64,000 bases of DNA from Chrysogorgia sp. JL179-B06 (lineage: Eukaryota > Cnidaria > Anthozoa > Scleralcyonacea > Chrysogorgiidae). Made by a program: the position numbers and the translations under genes. This document shows positions 1 to 10,916 of this stretch, piece by piece (position 1 is the first letter of the stretch; the number at the start of each line of letters is the position of its first letter). The stretch spans positions 1,897,501 through 1,961,500 of the forward strand of contig JAYKKM010000351.1 of the NCBI GenBank assembly GCA_035772405.1. The letters are read 5' to 3'. The notes beneath the pieces were generated by a model that had not been told where the DNA came from, ran no database searches, and saw only the letters and a program-made list of their open reading frames with translations.

Positions 1-83
1 TAAATATAGTTAACTTAAAATTCGTGTCACATGAGCTACAGTATTTTTAGGCTTTTTTCAGTTATGTTTAATTAGTAATTGCT

Positions 84-178
84 TATAGATTTATAGGTGT
101 TGCAAGTTTCTGAGAGAGTTCAGGTCAGTGTGAACTATATTAATACTCTCAGAAACTTGCAACAACTATAAATCTATA
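84..178. repeat. Foldback hairpin, about 33-bp arms
   Basis: The arm at 84-117 is the near-perfect reverse complement of 145-178. Both contain the TGCAAGTTTCTGAGAG core and the TATAGATTTATA outer part. The loop is about 27 bases. It is probably a small MITE or foldback relic, and no coding capacity is visible. Confidence 0.75.
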
Positions 179-351
179 ATAAAAATATATAATCTGCAAT
201 GCTGATCTAAATGTGGCAAAATAATTATATCAATCTCCTTTCCAGGTCAGACTGTCACTTTAGGGTGATAAATACTCTGTAGTATTGTCTACATGTAGAC
301 GAACATAAGCCATACATTGTTACCATTATTTAGATCAGCAATGAGGAATAT

Positions 352-558
352 TTGCTGGATTGTGGACACCTAGAAAAATCATTGGGCAATAATGGTAAAA
401 TCCTTGATGTAAATATTGGAGAAGGGACTTTTGGATGTTGCCATAAAATGATATATCATGGTATTCCTGTTGCTGTAAAGAAAGATGCATCGATTCTTAC
501 TAACCTGTCTAGCCCAGGCATTCCCTTAGTTTTTGGTATTTGTATTCTTTTGGGCTAA
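352..558 (+). pseudogene. Protein kinase N-lobe fragment
   Basis: The reading frame shows a glycine-rich loop (IGEGTFG, about residues 22-28) followed by VAVKK (about 41-45), the usual ATP-binding loop and beta-3 lysine of a protein kinase. It continues into a PGIPLVFGIC stretch that resembles the beta-4/beta-5 region of the expanded tyrosine-kinase-like genes of cnidarians. The segment between the lysine and beta-5 is too short to hold a full alpha-C helix, and the frame closes soon after. No catalytic loop (HRD) or DFG follows. I read it as a decayed or isolated kinase exon. It could be a real exon whose partners lie upstream of the window, but no clean splice donor was found at its end. 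Confidence 0.55.
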
Positions 559-683
559 TTTTAGGTACTGTCAGTGAAAAACTGCATTCATTGTTATATG
601 ATTTACAAATTATAGTAAAATGCTTGGTATTGAGGTTAATCCTTGTAAAATAATTAGTCTTTTTCATCCTTCAGCAGTTACGG

Positions 684-2022
684 TATGAAATCATTTTCAT
701 GTAAGTGTCTAAACAGTTCTCATTGAAAAATGTTTCACACATGCATTTATAACTATTTCATGCCCACATACAGAAATTCACATTTTGCAGTCGATTATTG
801 TTTTTAGTGTATTTGATAAAAAATATTACCATACTTTACTGTTCACAAGAGTACTCAGCTTTCAAGATGGTTCATCTTTGGTTAGCAGACTGTCAAGATG
901 CTACAGCTTTTGTCAGTCAGTATTCTTGTGTGTTGTGAAAGTATCAGTTTTCATATTGATTAGACCTACATGGGAGACCTACATGGGAATTGTTGTATTT
1001 TGTATTTGAGTAATTCTACCTTTTACCTTTCATGAACCAATGTTTTGCCACTTCCGACTAGTTCTGAAATCATTTTCTAGTAAGTGTCCTAACAATTCCC
1101 ATTCAAAACATTTTTCACACATATTCTTAATGCCGTCATATTTTACAATTGATTATTGTTTTTAGTGTATTTTATCAAATATATTACCATACTTTTCTGT
1201 TCACAAGAGTACTCAGCTTTCAAGATGGTTCATCTTTGGTTAGCAGACTGTCAAGATGCTACATCTTTTGTCAGTCAGTATTCTTGTGTGTTGTGAAAGT
1301 ATCAGTTTTCATATTGATTAGACCATCATGGGAGACCTACATGGGAATTGTTGTATTTTGTATTTGAGTAATTCTACCTTTTACCTTTCATGAACCAATG
1401 TTTTGCCACTTCCGACTAGTTCTGAAATCATTTTCTAGTAAGTGTCCTAACAATTCCCATTCAAAACATTTTTCACACATATTCTTAATGCCGTCATATT
1501 TTACAATTGATTATTGTTTTTAGTGTATTTTATCAAATATATTACCATACTTTTCTGTTCACAAGAGTACTCAGCTTTCAAGATGGTTCATCTTTGGTTA
1601 GCAGACTGTCAAGATGCTACATCTTTTGTCAGTCAGTATTCTTGTGTGTTGTGAAAGTATCAGTTTTCATATTGATTAGACCATCATGGGAGACCTACAT
1701 GGGAATTGTTGTATTTTGTATTTGAGTAATTCTACCTTTTACCTTTCATGAACCAATGTTTTGCCACTTCCGACTAGTTCTGAAATCATTTTCTAGTAAG
1801 TGTCCTAACAATTCCCATTCAAAACATTTTTCACACATATTCTTAATGCCGTCATATTTTACAATTGATTATTGTTTTTAGTTTATTTTATCAAATATAT
1901 TACCATACTTTTCTGTTCACAAGAGTACTCAGCTTTCAAGATGGTTCATCTTTGGTTAGCAGACTGTCAAGATGCTACATCTTTTGTCAGTCAGTATTCT
2001 TCTGTGTTGTAAAAGTATCATC
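684..2022. repeat. 358-bp tandem repeat, about 3.7 copies
   Basis: Matching landmarks (the CGATTATTG/TGATTATTG block) sit at 787, 1145, 1503 and 1861, spaced exactly 358 bp. Copies 2 and 3 are almost identical. Copy 1 has a roughly 21-bp insertion and more differences, and copy 4 is truncated. Each copy has a 72-74 codon open frame, but this is simply copied with the unit. The high identity of the middle copies suggests recent expansion or gene conversion. Confidence 0.9.
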
Positions 2023-3525
2023 TTCATAAAGCTACATTATATATATATATATATATATATGTAATATACTGGTTATATATGTACAAGTATGAAAAGTGTA
2101 ACCATGGGAATTGTTGGATTTTATATTACCTTACCTTTCATGTTTCATGTTTTAAAATGGTATTTCTAAAATAAACAGTTTATCTATAAGTAGGCAGTTG
2201 CCAATTGCAACTGTCTACTGGTGTCTTCTTTTTATTATAAATTCAATGAAAAACAAAAGTAATTATCCATGGCAAAGCACATAGCTCCTATTTGCAGAAC
2301 AAAAAGTGTCTTTCAAGGTGACTCTTGTCAGGAATGCAATAATAAATTATAAACTAAGCCATCAACAATTAAACACACCAGAAGCAGATTGAGTTATATA
2401 CTGGTATGTGCACCAGTACAACCAGCAGCAAATTATAGAAACAAAATTACAGCCAGAGGGATAGAAAACAAATTAGGTGGGGGGTTAGCATGTTTGGGGT
2501 GTTGCTTACAATCCAATAATGTATTAGGTACAATGCTAGAATAATGCCAATAATGTATTGGATGCAACGGGTTAGGGTTAAGACGAAGGGTTAAAACAAC
2601 ACTCGTGTATGATGTATATAATATATAGGTGTTGTGTTTTTGTAGCGCATGTGTATAACACTCAATTACTAGTCCCACAATCTTAGTCTCTCTTACTAGT
2701 CTACTAATCTAGCGCCTAGGGATGGGGAAAAGATGGCTGGGGGGTAGGATTAGGATCTAAGTTGTTTTGGGTTAGCAGCTCTATGATGATATACATGATA
2801 CAGGCATGTCCGATCGTATGATGATATACATCACGAAATGAAAGGTTGTACTGATTCCCTTGATGTTACCAGTGACTGCTGACCAACAAGATTTCATGCT
2901 CATCAATTAGATTTCTCACGATAATATATACCCGTTCTATATTTTTAAACCGTGCTGCAAAACAACTAATACATTATGTTAATGTTAAAATATATTACTT
3001 TAATATTAAAACAGTTCAAAATATAAATTTGTAATGAATATTTAACAGCAATATTACCAGAGATTTCTTTCAAAAAGTGACCGAAATTTTCATTTTTAAA
3101 ACGTTAGGGGGGACAATTGCCCCCTGCTTGGTACCTATATGCAGCTTGTGCGTTTCTTCGACTTTGTTGTTATATAACCTTGATTATAAATAAAACATGG
3201 TTGATTTTCTAATATTTGACAAATGACCGAGCCAAAGGTTTCGCACATTTGCCATTTAGACGGAAGAAGGATTATTTTAGAAATTATAAATCGGATTGGA
3301 ATAATATTACTGTCGATCTCGGATCGGATTCAATAGTTTCTGATTTCTAGCAATCATCCGATCCGATGCAAACCTCAATTCACAACCTGTGGTTTTATAA
3401 TTAAACCATTGGATGTTCATTTGAAAATATGTTGACAATGTGTATCTGGAAGATTTGTCGTTTTTTTCTATCAAATTCAATAACATATATTTATATAGTA
3501 AATCCGTAAGCAACGCATTTACTTT
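2023..3525. other. Non-coding stretch
   Basis: It begins with a short TA microsatellite at 2039-2060. The rest is AT-rich sequence with no recognisable gene, splice-supported exon or strong inverted repeat. Short GGGTTAGG-like pieces near 2570-2600 are too few and imperfect to be telomeric. Confidence 0.5.
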
Positions 3526-3529
3526 CCTG

Positions 3530-4035
3530 TGAAAATCACCAAATTTACTTGCGCTTTGCTTTCATATACTTGGGCAGCAAATATGATACGTTAACAAATT
3601 TAGTATTAAGATTTGCAACCAAATTTGCTATGGTTGTAAATGTCTTGTAAATCCAATTTTTTCCCATTTAGCGCAAATACAGCGCAAAGTTGCTTGTTTA
3701 CTTACGATTTGCTGTTGTTTACGATTATTAGTAAATCTATACATTTGGTTAACATGTTTACTACACAACCAATTATGTAGCAAATACGAAACATATTTGC
3801 ACTTCAAGCAAATGTGGAGCAAATATACTACACAGCAGCACATTTACATTTGTAGTAAATCTGTTGCAAATTATAAGCAAATATGATATTTGCTCACACT
3901 TTGCTACACTTTGCTTTAGGGGCAAATATGTAAGATTGCATAACATTTGCAGTTTACGTAAATTCAAGGCAAATTTAGTGTTACAGATTTGCACCATATT
4001 TGCTACAGATGCAAAAGGCTTGTAAATCCGTTTTT
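3530..4035. repeat. Region dense in GCAAAT/ATTTGC motifs
   Basis: GCAAAT, AAATTTGC and their reverse complements recur every 15-40 bases in both orientations. A longer block beginning CTTGTAAATCC occurs near 3640 and near 4020. This resembles the clustered short motifs in the subterminal regions of some non-autonomous DNA transposons. Ends and target-site duplication could not be fixed. The minus-strand open frames here have no recognisable protein. Confidence 0.5.
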
Positions 4036-4205
4036 TCGTCCAGTGCTGGAAGCCTGCTGGAGCAATTCTGCAGCTTTTGTTATTGTTTCCTTTTCCATCT
4101 TGATGGCTACATACCACTGATACAGAGGACTGATACTGTGTAACCGATGATCGGCTTGCGAAAGGGCGCGAAAATAAATCTGACCGAGCGCTCGGCCCAG
4201 TCCTC

Positions 4206-4680
4206 AAATATTAAATGTATGAACATTAAATTGAATGAATATCAGGATTAAATTGAATGAATATCAACATTAAATTGAATGAATATTCGGATTAAATTGA
4301 ATAAATATCAAGATTAAATTGAATGAATATCAACATTAAATTGAATGAATATCAGGATTAAATTGAATGAATATCAACATTAAATTGAATGAATATTCGG
4401 ATTAAATTGAATAAATATCAAGATTAAATTGAATGAATATCAGGATTAAATTGAATGAATATCAGGATTAAATTGAATGAATATCAACATTAAATTGAAT
4501 GAATATTCGGATTAAATTGAATAAATATCAGGATTAAATTGAATGAATATCAACATTAAATTGAATGAATATTCGGTTTAAATTGAATGAATATTCGGAT
4601 TAAATTGAATGAATATCAACATTAAATTGAATGAATAAATGTTAGGATTAAATATTAATATTAAATTGAATGAATATAAC
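4206..4680. repeat. 22-bp minisatellite, about 21 copies
   Basis: The unit is about ATTAAATTGAATGAATATCA plus two variable bases (GG, AC, GT). It recurs in register with three or four variant types that themselves alternate in a higher-order pattern (…CAACATT, …TCGGATT, …CAGGATT, …CAAGATT). The array decays at its right end into partial units. Confidence 0.92.
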
Positions 4681-4899
4681 AATATTGAATATTGCTACAA
4701 ATGAGCAGGCATACTTTCGCTCGAAATTGAATAGTCCTTACATAAGATATACCAATAAATTATGTGCTTTATTATAATATTGCAGAATAACAAATGTTAA
4801 ATATACAAATTTTGAATGGCAGATTTTATACTTTTATTTAAATTATCCTTCACCATTGTTTCACTCGGTCACTTTGCAACCTCATCCACAATGGAATAA

Positions 4900-6217
4900 T
4901 TGCAATACTTGATAATTAGCCTATATAGTGAGTACCCAGTACTGGTGGTAAGGATGTAAAAAAGTACAGATTATAGCTGTGTTTATACTGCAAGTCTATA
5001 GGACTAACCAGGACCAACCTGGCTGGATGCCACCTTGGGCCTGGCTTACATTTTACGCACTTTAATAGTGTAAACATACACCATACTGGCTATAACAATC
5101 AGCATTTATACGCTCATCTGATATTATGGCATATGCCCTTCTGGCCAATGGCTTAGTGTGGCTGTTTAAATTCACCTTTGTCCTGGATAGTAGGCCTGGA
5201 CAGTGCCAGTCCTAGGCTTTCAATGTATATTTTTACACAGCTTTTGAAGGATAAATACTGTATAATGTATAAGTGGGCAGGTTAACACTCACTGTGTCAG
5301 GGGAACATGTTAGGATTAAACAAGTGGTATCACCCCACTGACAAGAAGCAGCTGAAAGGAATTTCATCCTGAATTAATATATATATATTGGTGAAATAAT
5401 TAGATCAAGCAATATCGTTCTTTGTTGTATATTATGGGCTTTTGTCATTTCAATTTTTGAAATTGTGTTACCGGTACTTGAATACCATTGAAATACTGGT
5501 ACATGAATGTGCATAATTATATAATATTAATAAAAGTTAAGAAACAGAAGTCTTCTAAAAGAATAAAAGGTTTATCAGACTTATCAATTTGGTCTAGAAT
5601 AAATTTAGGTATGCAATCTTTTGGTAGCTGCTACTAACAATTAGACAATAAGGAACATGCAGATTACATGCATTATTACAGTAGTGTACATGTATCTGCT
5701 TATACTGACAATTAGACAATAAGGAACATGCAGATTACATTATTACAGTAGGGTACATGTATCTGCTTATACTGACAATTAGGCAATAAGGAACATGCAG
5801 ATTACATTATTATGTAGGGTACATGTATGTACAAGGTTATGCAGTCTCGTGAATACAATTGTACTTTGAGTAAAATTATGAGTATGCCACTGTTACGGTA
5901 CTGTAAACATGCATGTTGAAATTTATTATTAAAAGCATAACTGACATAATTAACTTTAATTATGTAATATATAATTAATAAAATTATTATTTAAATTAAT
6001 AATTATTAAAATTAATTATTAATTTCAATAATCAATAGTACACAATTGGTTTCCAACCCTGCCTGCGAGACAATTGTGTTGGCAGACTTTCCCACTTGGG
6101 TTCTGTTCAGTACACTACCCACAAATTGCACCCAAAAAATAAGCAGTTTGAAAATCTGTTCAGTTTCTCAAACAGTAAGCGGGCGAGGGGTTGTTGCGTA
6201 CACGTATTTCTAGTACC
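4900..6217 (+). mobile_element. Helitron-family remnant with intact 3' end
   Basis: The right boundary carries the same terminal sequence as the Helitrons at 10917-13855 and 18585-22645. A GCGGGCGAGGGGTTGTTGCG block runs to TTTCTAG followed by T, the CTRR^T end expected of Helitrons. Upstream, the CTTGATAATTAGCCTATAT segment near 4910 and a GCACCCAAAAA segment near 6130 also match those copies. No 5' TC end was found, so it is truncated or diverged. No Rep/helicase coding is visible. Confidence 0.6.
5636..5835. repeat. About 69-bp tandem repeat, three copies
   Basis: Three successive units start with (T)GACAATTAGACAATAAGG at about 5636, 5706 and 5774 and run through GGGTACATGTATCTGC. The second and third share a deletion relative to the first. 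It lies inside the Helitron remnant. Confidence 0.85.
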
Positions 6218-6281
6218 GATAATGAATTCACCAAAATACCAGTTGATCTTGCTATGCAGGATGTTACTTTAGATCAAAGAA

Positions 6282-6334
6282 CATCGTTGCCTGTTGAGGA
6301 TCTAATAATATTAGATCCTCAACAGGCAACGATG
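6282..6334. repeat. Near-perfect palindrome inside the RT
   Basis: CATCGTTGCCTGTTGAGGAT at the left is mirrored exactly as its reverse complement at the right, with only a few central A/T bases between arms of about 25 bp. One arm fits the RT reading frame, so the other looks like a local inverted duplication rather than an inserted element. Confidence 0.85.
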
Positions 6335-7168
6335 ATAGAACTCTTGACTTTGTGTCTATAAACACAACTATAGATTTTGTATATGACGGCACTTACTATA
6401 TCAACAGGTTTTTGGCACAGCCATGGGTTCACCCGTTTCTGCTGTTGTTGTTAATTTAGTGATGGAAGACATATTGAACAAAGAGCATTATAGAGACCGC
6501 GCCAGTGAAGCCTTTGTTTTGGAAACGATACGTCGATGATGTCATTTCCGCGGTATCCAAGAATGAAGCGGAAATTCTTTTGAACCACTCGAACTCAATG
6601 GAACCTTCAATTCAATTCACAATGGAACGTGAAAAGAATGATTGTTTATCATTTTTGGATTCAGTCGTCAAACTAACAGACCACGGGAATTAGAAACTGC
6701 TGTATACCGAAAACCAACATACTGACAAATATCTTTCATCTGATTCTCACCACCCCATATGCCATAAGAAGTCCGTTCCTAGAACTTTGTTTTTGTGAGC
6801 TCAAGGTATACCATCTAGTTCCGATTCAAGGAAAAGTGAGCGAAAATATGTATTAGTCGCTTTAAAGGCAAATAACTATATCATAATGATTTTCTAAAAA
6901 AACTGTTTAAAACCTGCAGTTAAAGCACCACGTACAAACTCTGAGAACGAAAGTTCGGTAATGGGTTTTGCGGTTGAGTTCCGTAAATTCAAGTGATTAC
7001 GGAACCAATTAAAAGAATATTAGGTAGTTTCAAAGTAAAAAACCTTTTTATCTGTTGCTGAAAAACCTTTCTTGACGTTGGGGCATATTTTTGAAAAACA
7101 TAAGGATCGCATTGCGAAAGAACAGAGGAAAGACGCTATTTATTCCATTCCGTGCCATGACAAGATGA

Positions 7169-7621
7169 GCCCGGAGAAACTGTGTAATTTTGCGCTTTGT
7201 GCATTGTGGGATATGTACCTCAATAATTGAGGTGACTGTCCCATGATGCCGTACGTTCAACCTCGGAAAACTAGCTATCGACCAGCCTACGACAAGATAA
7301 TCTTTGAGAAATTTAACTCAGATTGTTATGTAACTCGGCGCTAAAACAGAGGATATATTCAAGTTTTGTATTCAGGCGAACTATTCTTGGATTTAAAACT
7401 ATTCATTTTCTTCTTCCAAAATATAATTCCGTTTCAAATAGATCAAAATATTTATGTTTGCGTTGAATAAAAACGTGTTCGCTGACAGCAGTCTTGAGTT
7501 CAAGTGATTCTCTGACCGTGTAACCATAGAAACAACATCATTAATCAACCAATCACAGTAAAGTATCTATGAACACATCCCGTCACACTTTGCGAGCATA
7601 AATTACACACTTTCTCCGGGC
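7169..7621. mobile_element. MITE inserted in the Penelope nuclease domain
   Basis: The left end GCCCGGAGAAACTGTGTAAT is mirrored at the right end (7601-7621) with one mismatch. The 453-bp segment separates the two halves of the GIY-YIG region, whose residues flow across it (…SIPCHD before, CDHEYIGQT after). No open frame. The target-site duplication is not clear. Confidence 0.75.
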
Positions 7622-7769
7622 GCGTCTTCTAATGCAATGACTGTGATCACGAGTACATCGGTCAGACTAAACGTCAGTTTCGCACGCGTTTAAAAGAACA
7701 CCAAAAGGCTGTTTTCTTTTCAAAAAAGAACTGAAATTCTGGATTGTTGGAGCATGCGTGCGTAACCTA

Positions 7770-8355
7770 CAGTATACCATAAGATTGCGTGGAAAAGTTC
7801 TAAAATTATTACCACTAATACGCGGTAACATCAGAGACGTTGTTTGGAGGCTTGCCATATCAATTAGCGCCCACGCCCCATTAAATCGCGATGACGGTGC
7901 TTTACAATCTCGTACCCAGACCCAAGCATCCCCGGCCGCACGGGAAATACGAATGGCTCTGGGACAATCCATTTGAAACTTGATTCTAATTGGTTCAATG
8001 GTTAGGCATCTACTGAGTTGCGCAGGATATTCACACCCATGCCTCCAGCGGTCGCGTTATATTTTCATGTTGTATTTGGCGAGATTTTGAGAGGAATAAG
8101 ATATCTTTATGGGACGTTCAGGGGATTAAATCTCACAGAATGACCGTCAATGCTAAACAACAATGAAGCCTTTAAACAGTGAGCGAAATTGAGAGTAACT
8201 AACTCATTGAGAGTTCTTTTTTTGAAATTTTATGGGGGAGAATATATGACAGATTTTCGTCATGAGTTCTTGAAGGTCACCTATTACTATCAGTTGATAT
8301 GCTTCCATTCCAAGTAAATTTTATCGACATTGGTTTTAGCTTTACAGTAAGAAAT
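7770..8355. other. Non-coding stretch after the Penelope element
   Basis: No gene recognised. A GGGACAATCCATTTGAA segment at about 7962-7976 is repeated in inverse orientation at about 18453-18470, so part of this is a dispersed repeat of unknown type. Open frames on both strands at 7667-7976 overlap each other and match no family I know. Confidence 0.4.
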
Positions 8356-8359
8356 GTGC

Positions 8360-8538
8360 CTTAAACACGGAGTGCTCGCATAAAAGGGAAGTCCACCCCC
8401 CTCGAAACAATGGAGAATTTGTTGTTTTGATTACTTCTCATTTCTCTCTCTTTCCTGACCAATCACAGTGATTGAACTAATTATGATTGGCACGGTGAGC
8501 ATCTCACCGCCAATATATGCAAGCACTCCGTGTTTAAG
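8360..8538. mobile_element. Small MITE, about 180 bp
   Basis: CTTAAACACGGAGTGCT at 8360 reads as its exact reverse complement at 8522-8538 (AGCACTCCGTGTTTAAG). No coding. From 8539 to 9075 I see only AT-rich sequence. Confidence 0.8.
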
Positions 8539-9380
8539 TAAAGAGGACTATTATTTGTCCAATTATGAACAATATGACTAATAAGCTTAACTTTTATAAA
8601 TATATGTAAAAAAACATTTTGTGAATGTATACTATATATAATTTTAATTTGACAAATTAGTTGGGTTGTTTTAAAGGCTTGTTCTATTTCTACACTACAA
8701 GGTTTTAATTAAAATTGGTATCTACTACATAATTGTTTTATCTGCTATGGAAAATTTCTAATTTTTGCCATGCTTGAGCAAACATAGATACATTGGTTGA
8801 CAGTTCAGTTCACAACGAATTTCAAACAACACAAATTATACTTTGTTGGTAATTATGATTAATCGTATTGCAAACTAATACCATAACATGTTAGGAAATT
8901 AGTGATTATAAATGACCTCAAGCCTCAGGAGGATTGTTAAAGGCAATTTTTGAGGACATTTACTCATTAACTTCCCTCGAGTCATGATGTTACTTATAAT
9001 AACAGACTGATTCTATTCCCCAAAACTATTATAAAATATACCTAACAATAATTTAACTAAAAAAAGACAATGAATGATTTATCGGTTGCCAGTCCCCCAA
9101 TAATTTGCGCGGTCTACGGAAAGCATTTTGGGATTTCTAGGGGGCAAACACAATATCAATATGGCGCGAGGAGATCACTGTTCTGTTTATGTACGTTGTT
9201 CTCCCTCATGTTGGCCTTGATTTTTTTCGCCTAAAAACTATCAGGATAAATACAAGTGGGAAAAGTTAATCAACTGCAAGGATTTTAAAGTAACCAACAA
9301 TACGAAGGTATGTTCAAATAATTTTGCTGCAGGTTACCGAAGTAAAGAGTGCCCCAATCCAACGCTTTATATGAAAGGAT

Positions 9381-10596
9381 ATGAAGTCGATAAAGAAAAG
9401 AGCGCCTCCACGGAAAGGAGATGAAGGTTGTCCAAAGAGCCATAAAAGACGTAAGCTTGTAGAAATTAAAAGCGTTGATCGAGTTGAAGAGTCCAATTTG
9501 CACGAAGCAAAAGACAAAGGTTTGTCATCTGTTCACCTTGAAAATCTCGACCACCCACCACCAACTGAACCAGTTCTTATTAAAATCGAAGAACGTTCAG
9601 ATTCTGTATCTGAGAGAGACACTAGCTGATCCAGTTAGTTCATGTTTGTATAAAGAAGACCCCAAAATAATGAGAAGAAAGCTTTTTATTGACCAAGCCA
9701 CTGATCCCAAAAAGTGCTATCTTTACACTGAACTTTCGAGAGAAAAACTAGATTTAATATTCGACTTAATTAAAGAAAAGGCGAAAAGTTTGAGGTACTG
9801 GAAAGGTTCTATTGGTACTCCAGTGTCCAGATATCAGAAACGGGGTCACATGTCAAGACTACTGTCACCTTGGGAGGAATTTGTGCTTACCTTGGTCAGA
9901 ACAAGAAAAGGATTTGACATTTGTTTTCTAGCCGATACTTTTGGTGTTTCAAATAGCCAAGTATCTAGAATTTACAATACGTGGGTATAATTTTTCTAGC
10001 AAACGAATTGTCATTTTTGGTGCCATGGCCAAGTAGAATGGAAATCCGGCAAAAACTTCCCAAGAGATTCAAGAAATTTAAAAACCTGAGAGTTATTGTT
10101 GACTGTGTGGAGTTGTACATTCAAAAACCGAAAATACCTGAAAGCCAGAAGGTAACATGGAGTAGCTACAAGCACTGGAATACGGCTAAACTTCTGGTAG
10201 GTATTACACCTACATGAGTCATCTCATTTGTTCCTCCTTTGTGGACTGGGTCAGCCTCTGACAAGGAGATGGTTAGACATTCTGGACTGGTCAATCTTTT
10301 AGAGGAAGGAGATGCAGTCATGGCAGACAAAGGCTTTTTGGTAAGAGATCTTTTAGTTCTCAAGAAGTTAACCTTATTTCTCATGCTTACGACTGTCGAG
10401 GACCCCGACTTTCTTCTAAAGCCAGAACTCATACTCATGTGGCTTGTTTGAGATCACATGTCGAAAGGATTATTTTAAAGCTAAAACTGTTCCGCATACT
10501 CTGAGGTGTTATTCCTTTAACTATGAAACCAATGTTGGACAATATTATTTCTTTATGTGCAGCACTGTGTAACCTAGCTAAACGTTCTATAAAGTA
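9381..10596 (+). pseudogene. DDE transposase (DDE_Tnp_4-like), disrupted
   Basis: A lysine/arginine-rich N-terminus (from 9381) gives way by frameshift near 9630 to a helix-turn-helix region: LSPWEEFVLTLVRTRKGFDI then LADTFGVSNSQVSRIYNTW (about 9865-9985). This is typical of the domain ahead of the catalytic core. The core shows VIVDCVELYIQKP (first Asp, about 10095), WSSYKHWNTAKLLVGITP, SDKE, VMADKGF (second Asp, about 10320) and HVERIILKLKLFRI (Glu, about 10465-10500), then an ALCNLA tail to a stop at 10594-10596. Breaks: frameshifts near 9630, 9985 and after 10360, and an in-frame TGA near 10217. The three acidic residues survive, so the damage looks recent. It is encoded at the left end of the 9076-16803 element. 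Confidence 0.85.
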
Positions 10597-10869
10597 ATTT
10601 CTATAATACTTACTACCTATACTGTGTTATTTTTACTATAATTACCACCATGAATAATTATTGATTACCACCATGGTCTATTAACCAATGTTATGAACCA
10701 AAGATTACAATTATGAACAAATTTGAATAATATACACAATTTAAACAACTATTTTTATGATTACTGATAAGCTATAAACAATATTTTTAGCATTATTTAT
10801 CACTGTAAACGTACAATAATAAAACTATAACAGGTTCTCATTGCTGACTTCAATTTCTTTGTTTGCTTT

Positions 10870-10908
10870 CAGTGACAAACTGTTATCAGAGAAACAGTTT
10901 GTCACTGA
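10870..10908. repeat. Hairpin beside the Helitron 5' end
   Basis: CAGTGACAAACTGTT pairs with AACAGTTTGTCACTG across a short loop (ATCAGAG region). It ends eight bases before the Helitron TC start at 10917. Confidence 0.7.
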
Positions 10909-10916
10909 AATACTAA

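Larger units (their letters stand above)
6225..7760 (+). mobile_element. Penelope-like element, RT and GIY-YIG parts, broken
   Basis: Translated pieces show the Penelope RT order: a TAMGSPVSAVV block (about 6420), KRYVDDV with the catalytic YxDD (about 6525), then LSFLDSVV and a YRKPTYTDKY-like block around 6700. A linker ending in DAIYSIPCHD (about 7150) is followed, beyond a 453-bp MITE, by EYIGQTKRQF and RLKEHQKA (about 7650-7710), a GIY-YIG nuclease core. This RT plus GIY-YIG order is typical of endonuclease-bearing Penelope-like elements. The frame breaks after 6693 and in several other places, so it is dead. A local palindrome at 6282-6334 distorts the RT. The element is 5' truncated next to the Helitron end at 6217. 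Confidence 0.8.

Noticed and set aside
3773..4207. 144-codon minus-strand open frame
   Set aside because: It runs through the GCAAAT-rich repeat and has no domain, splice or composition support.
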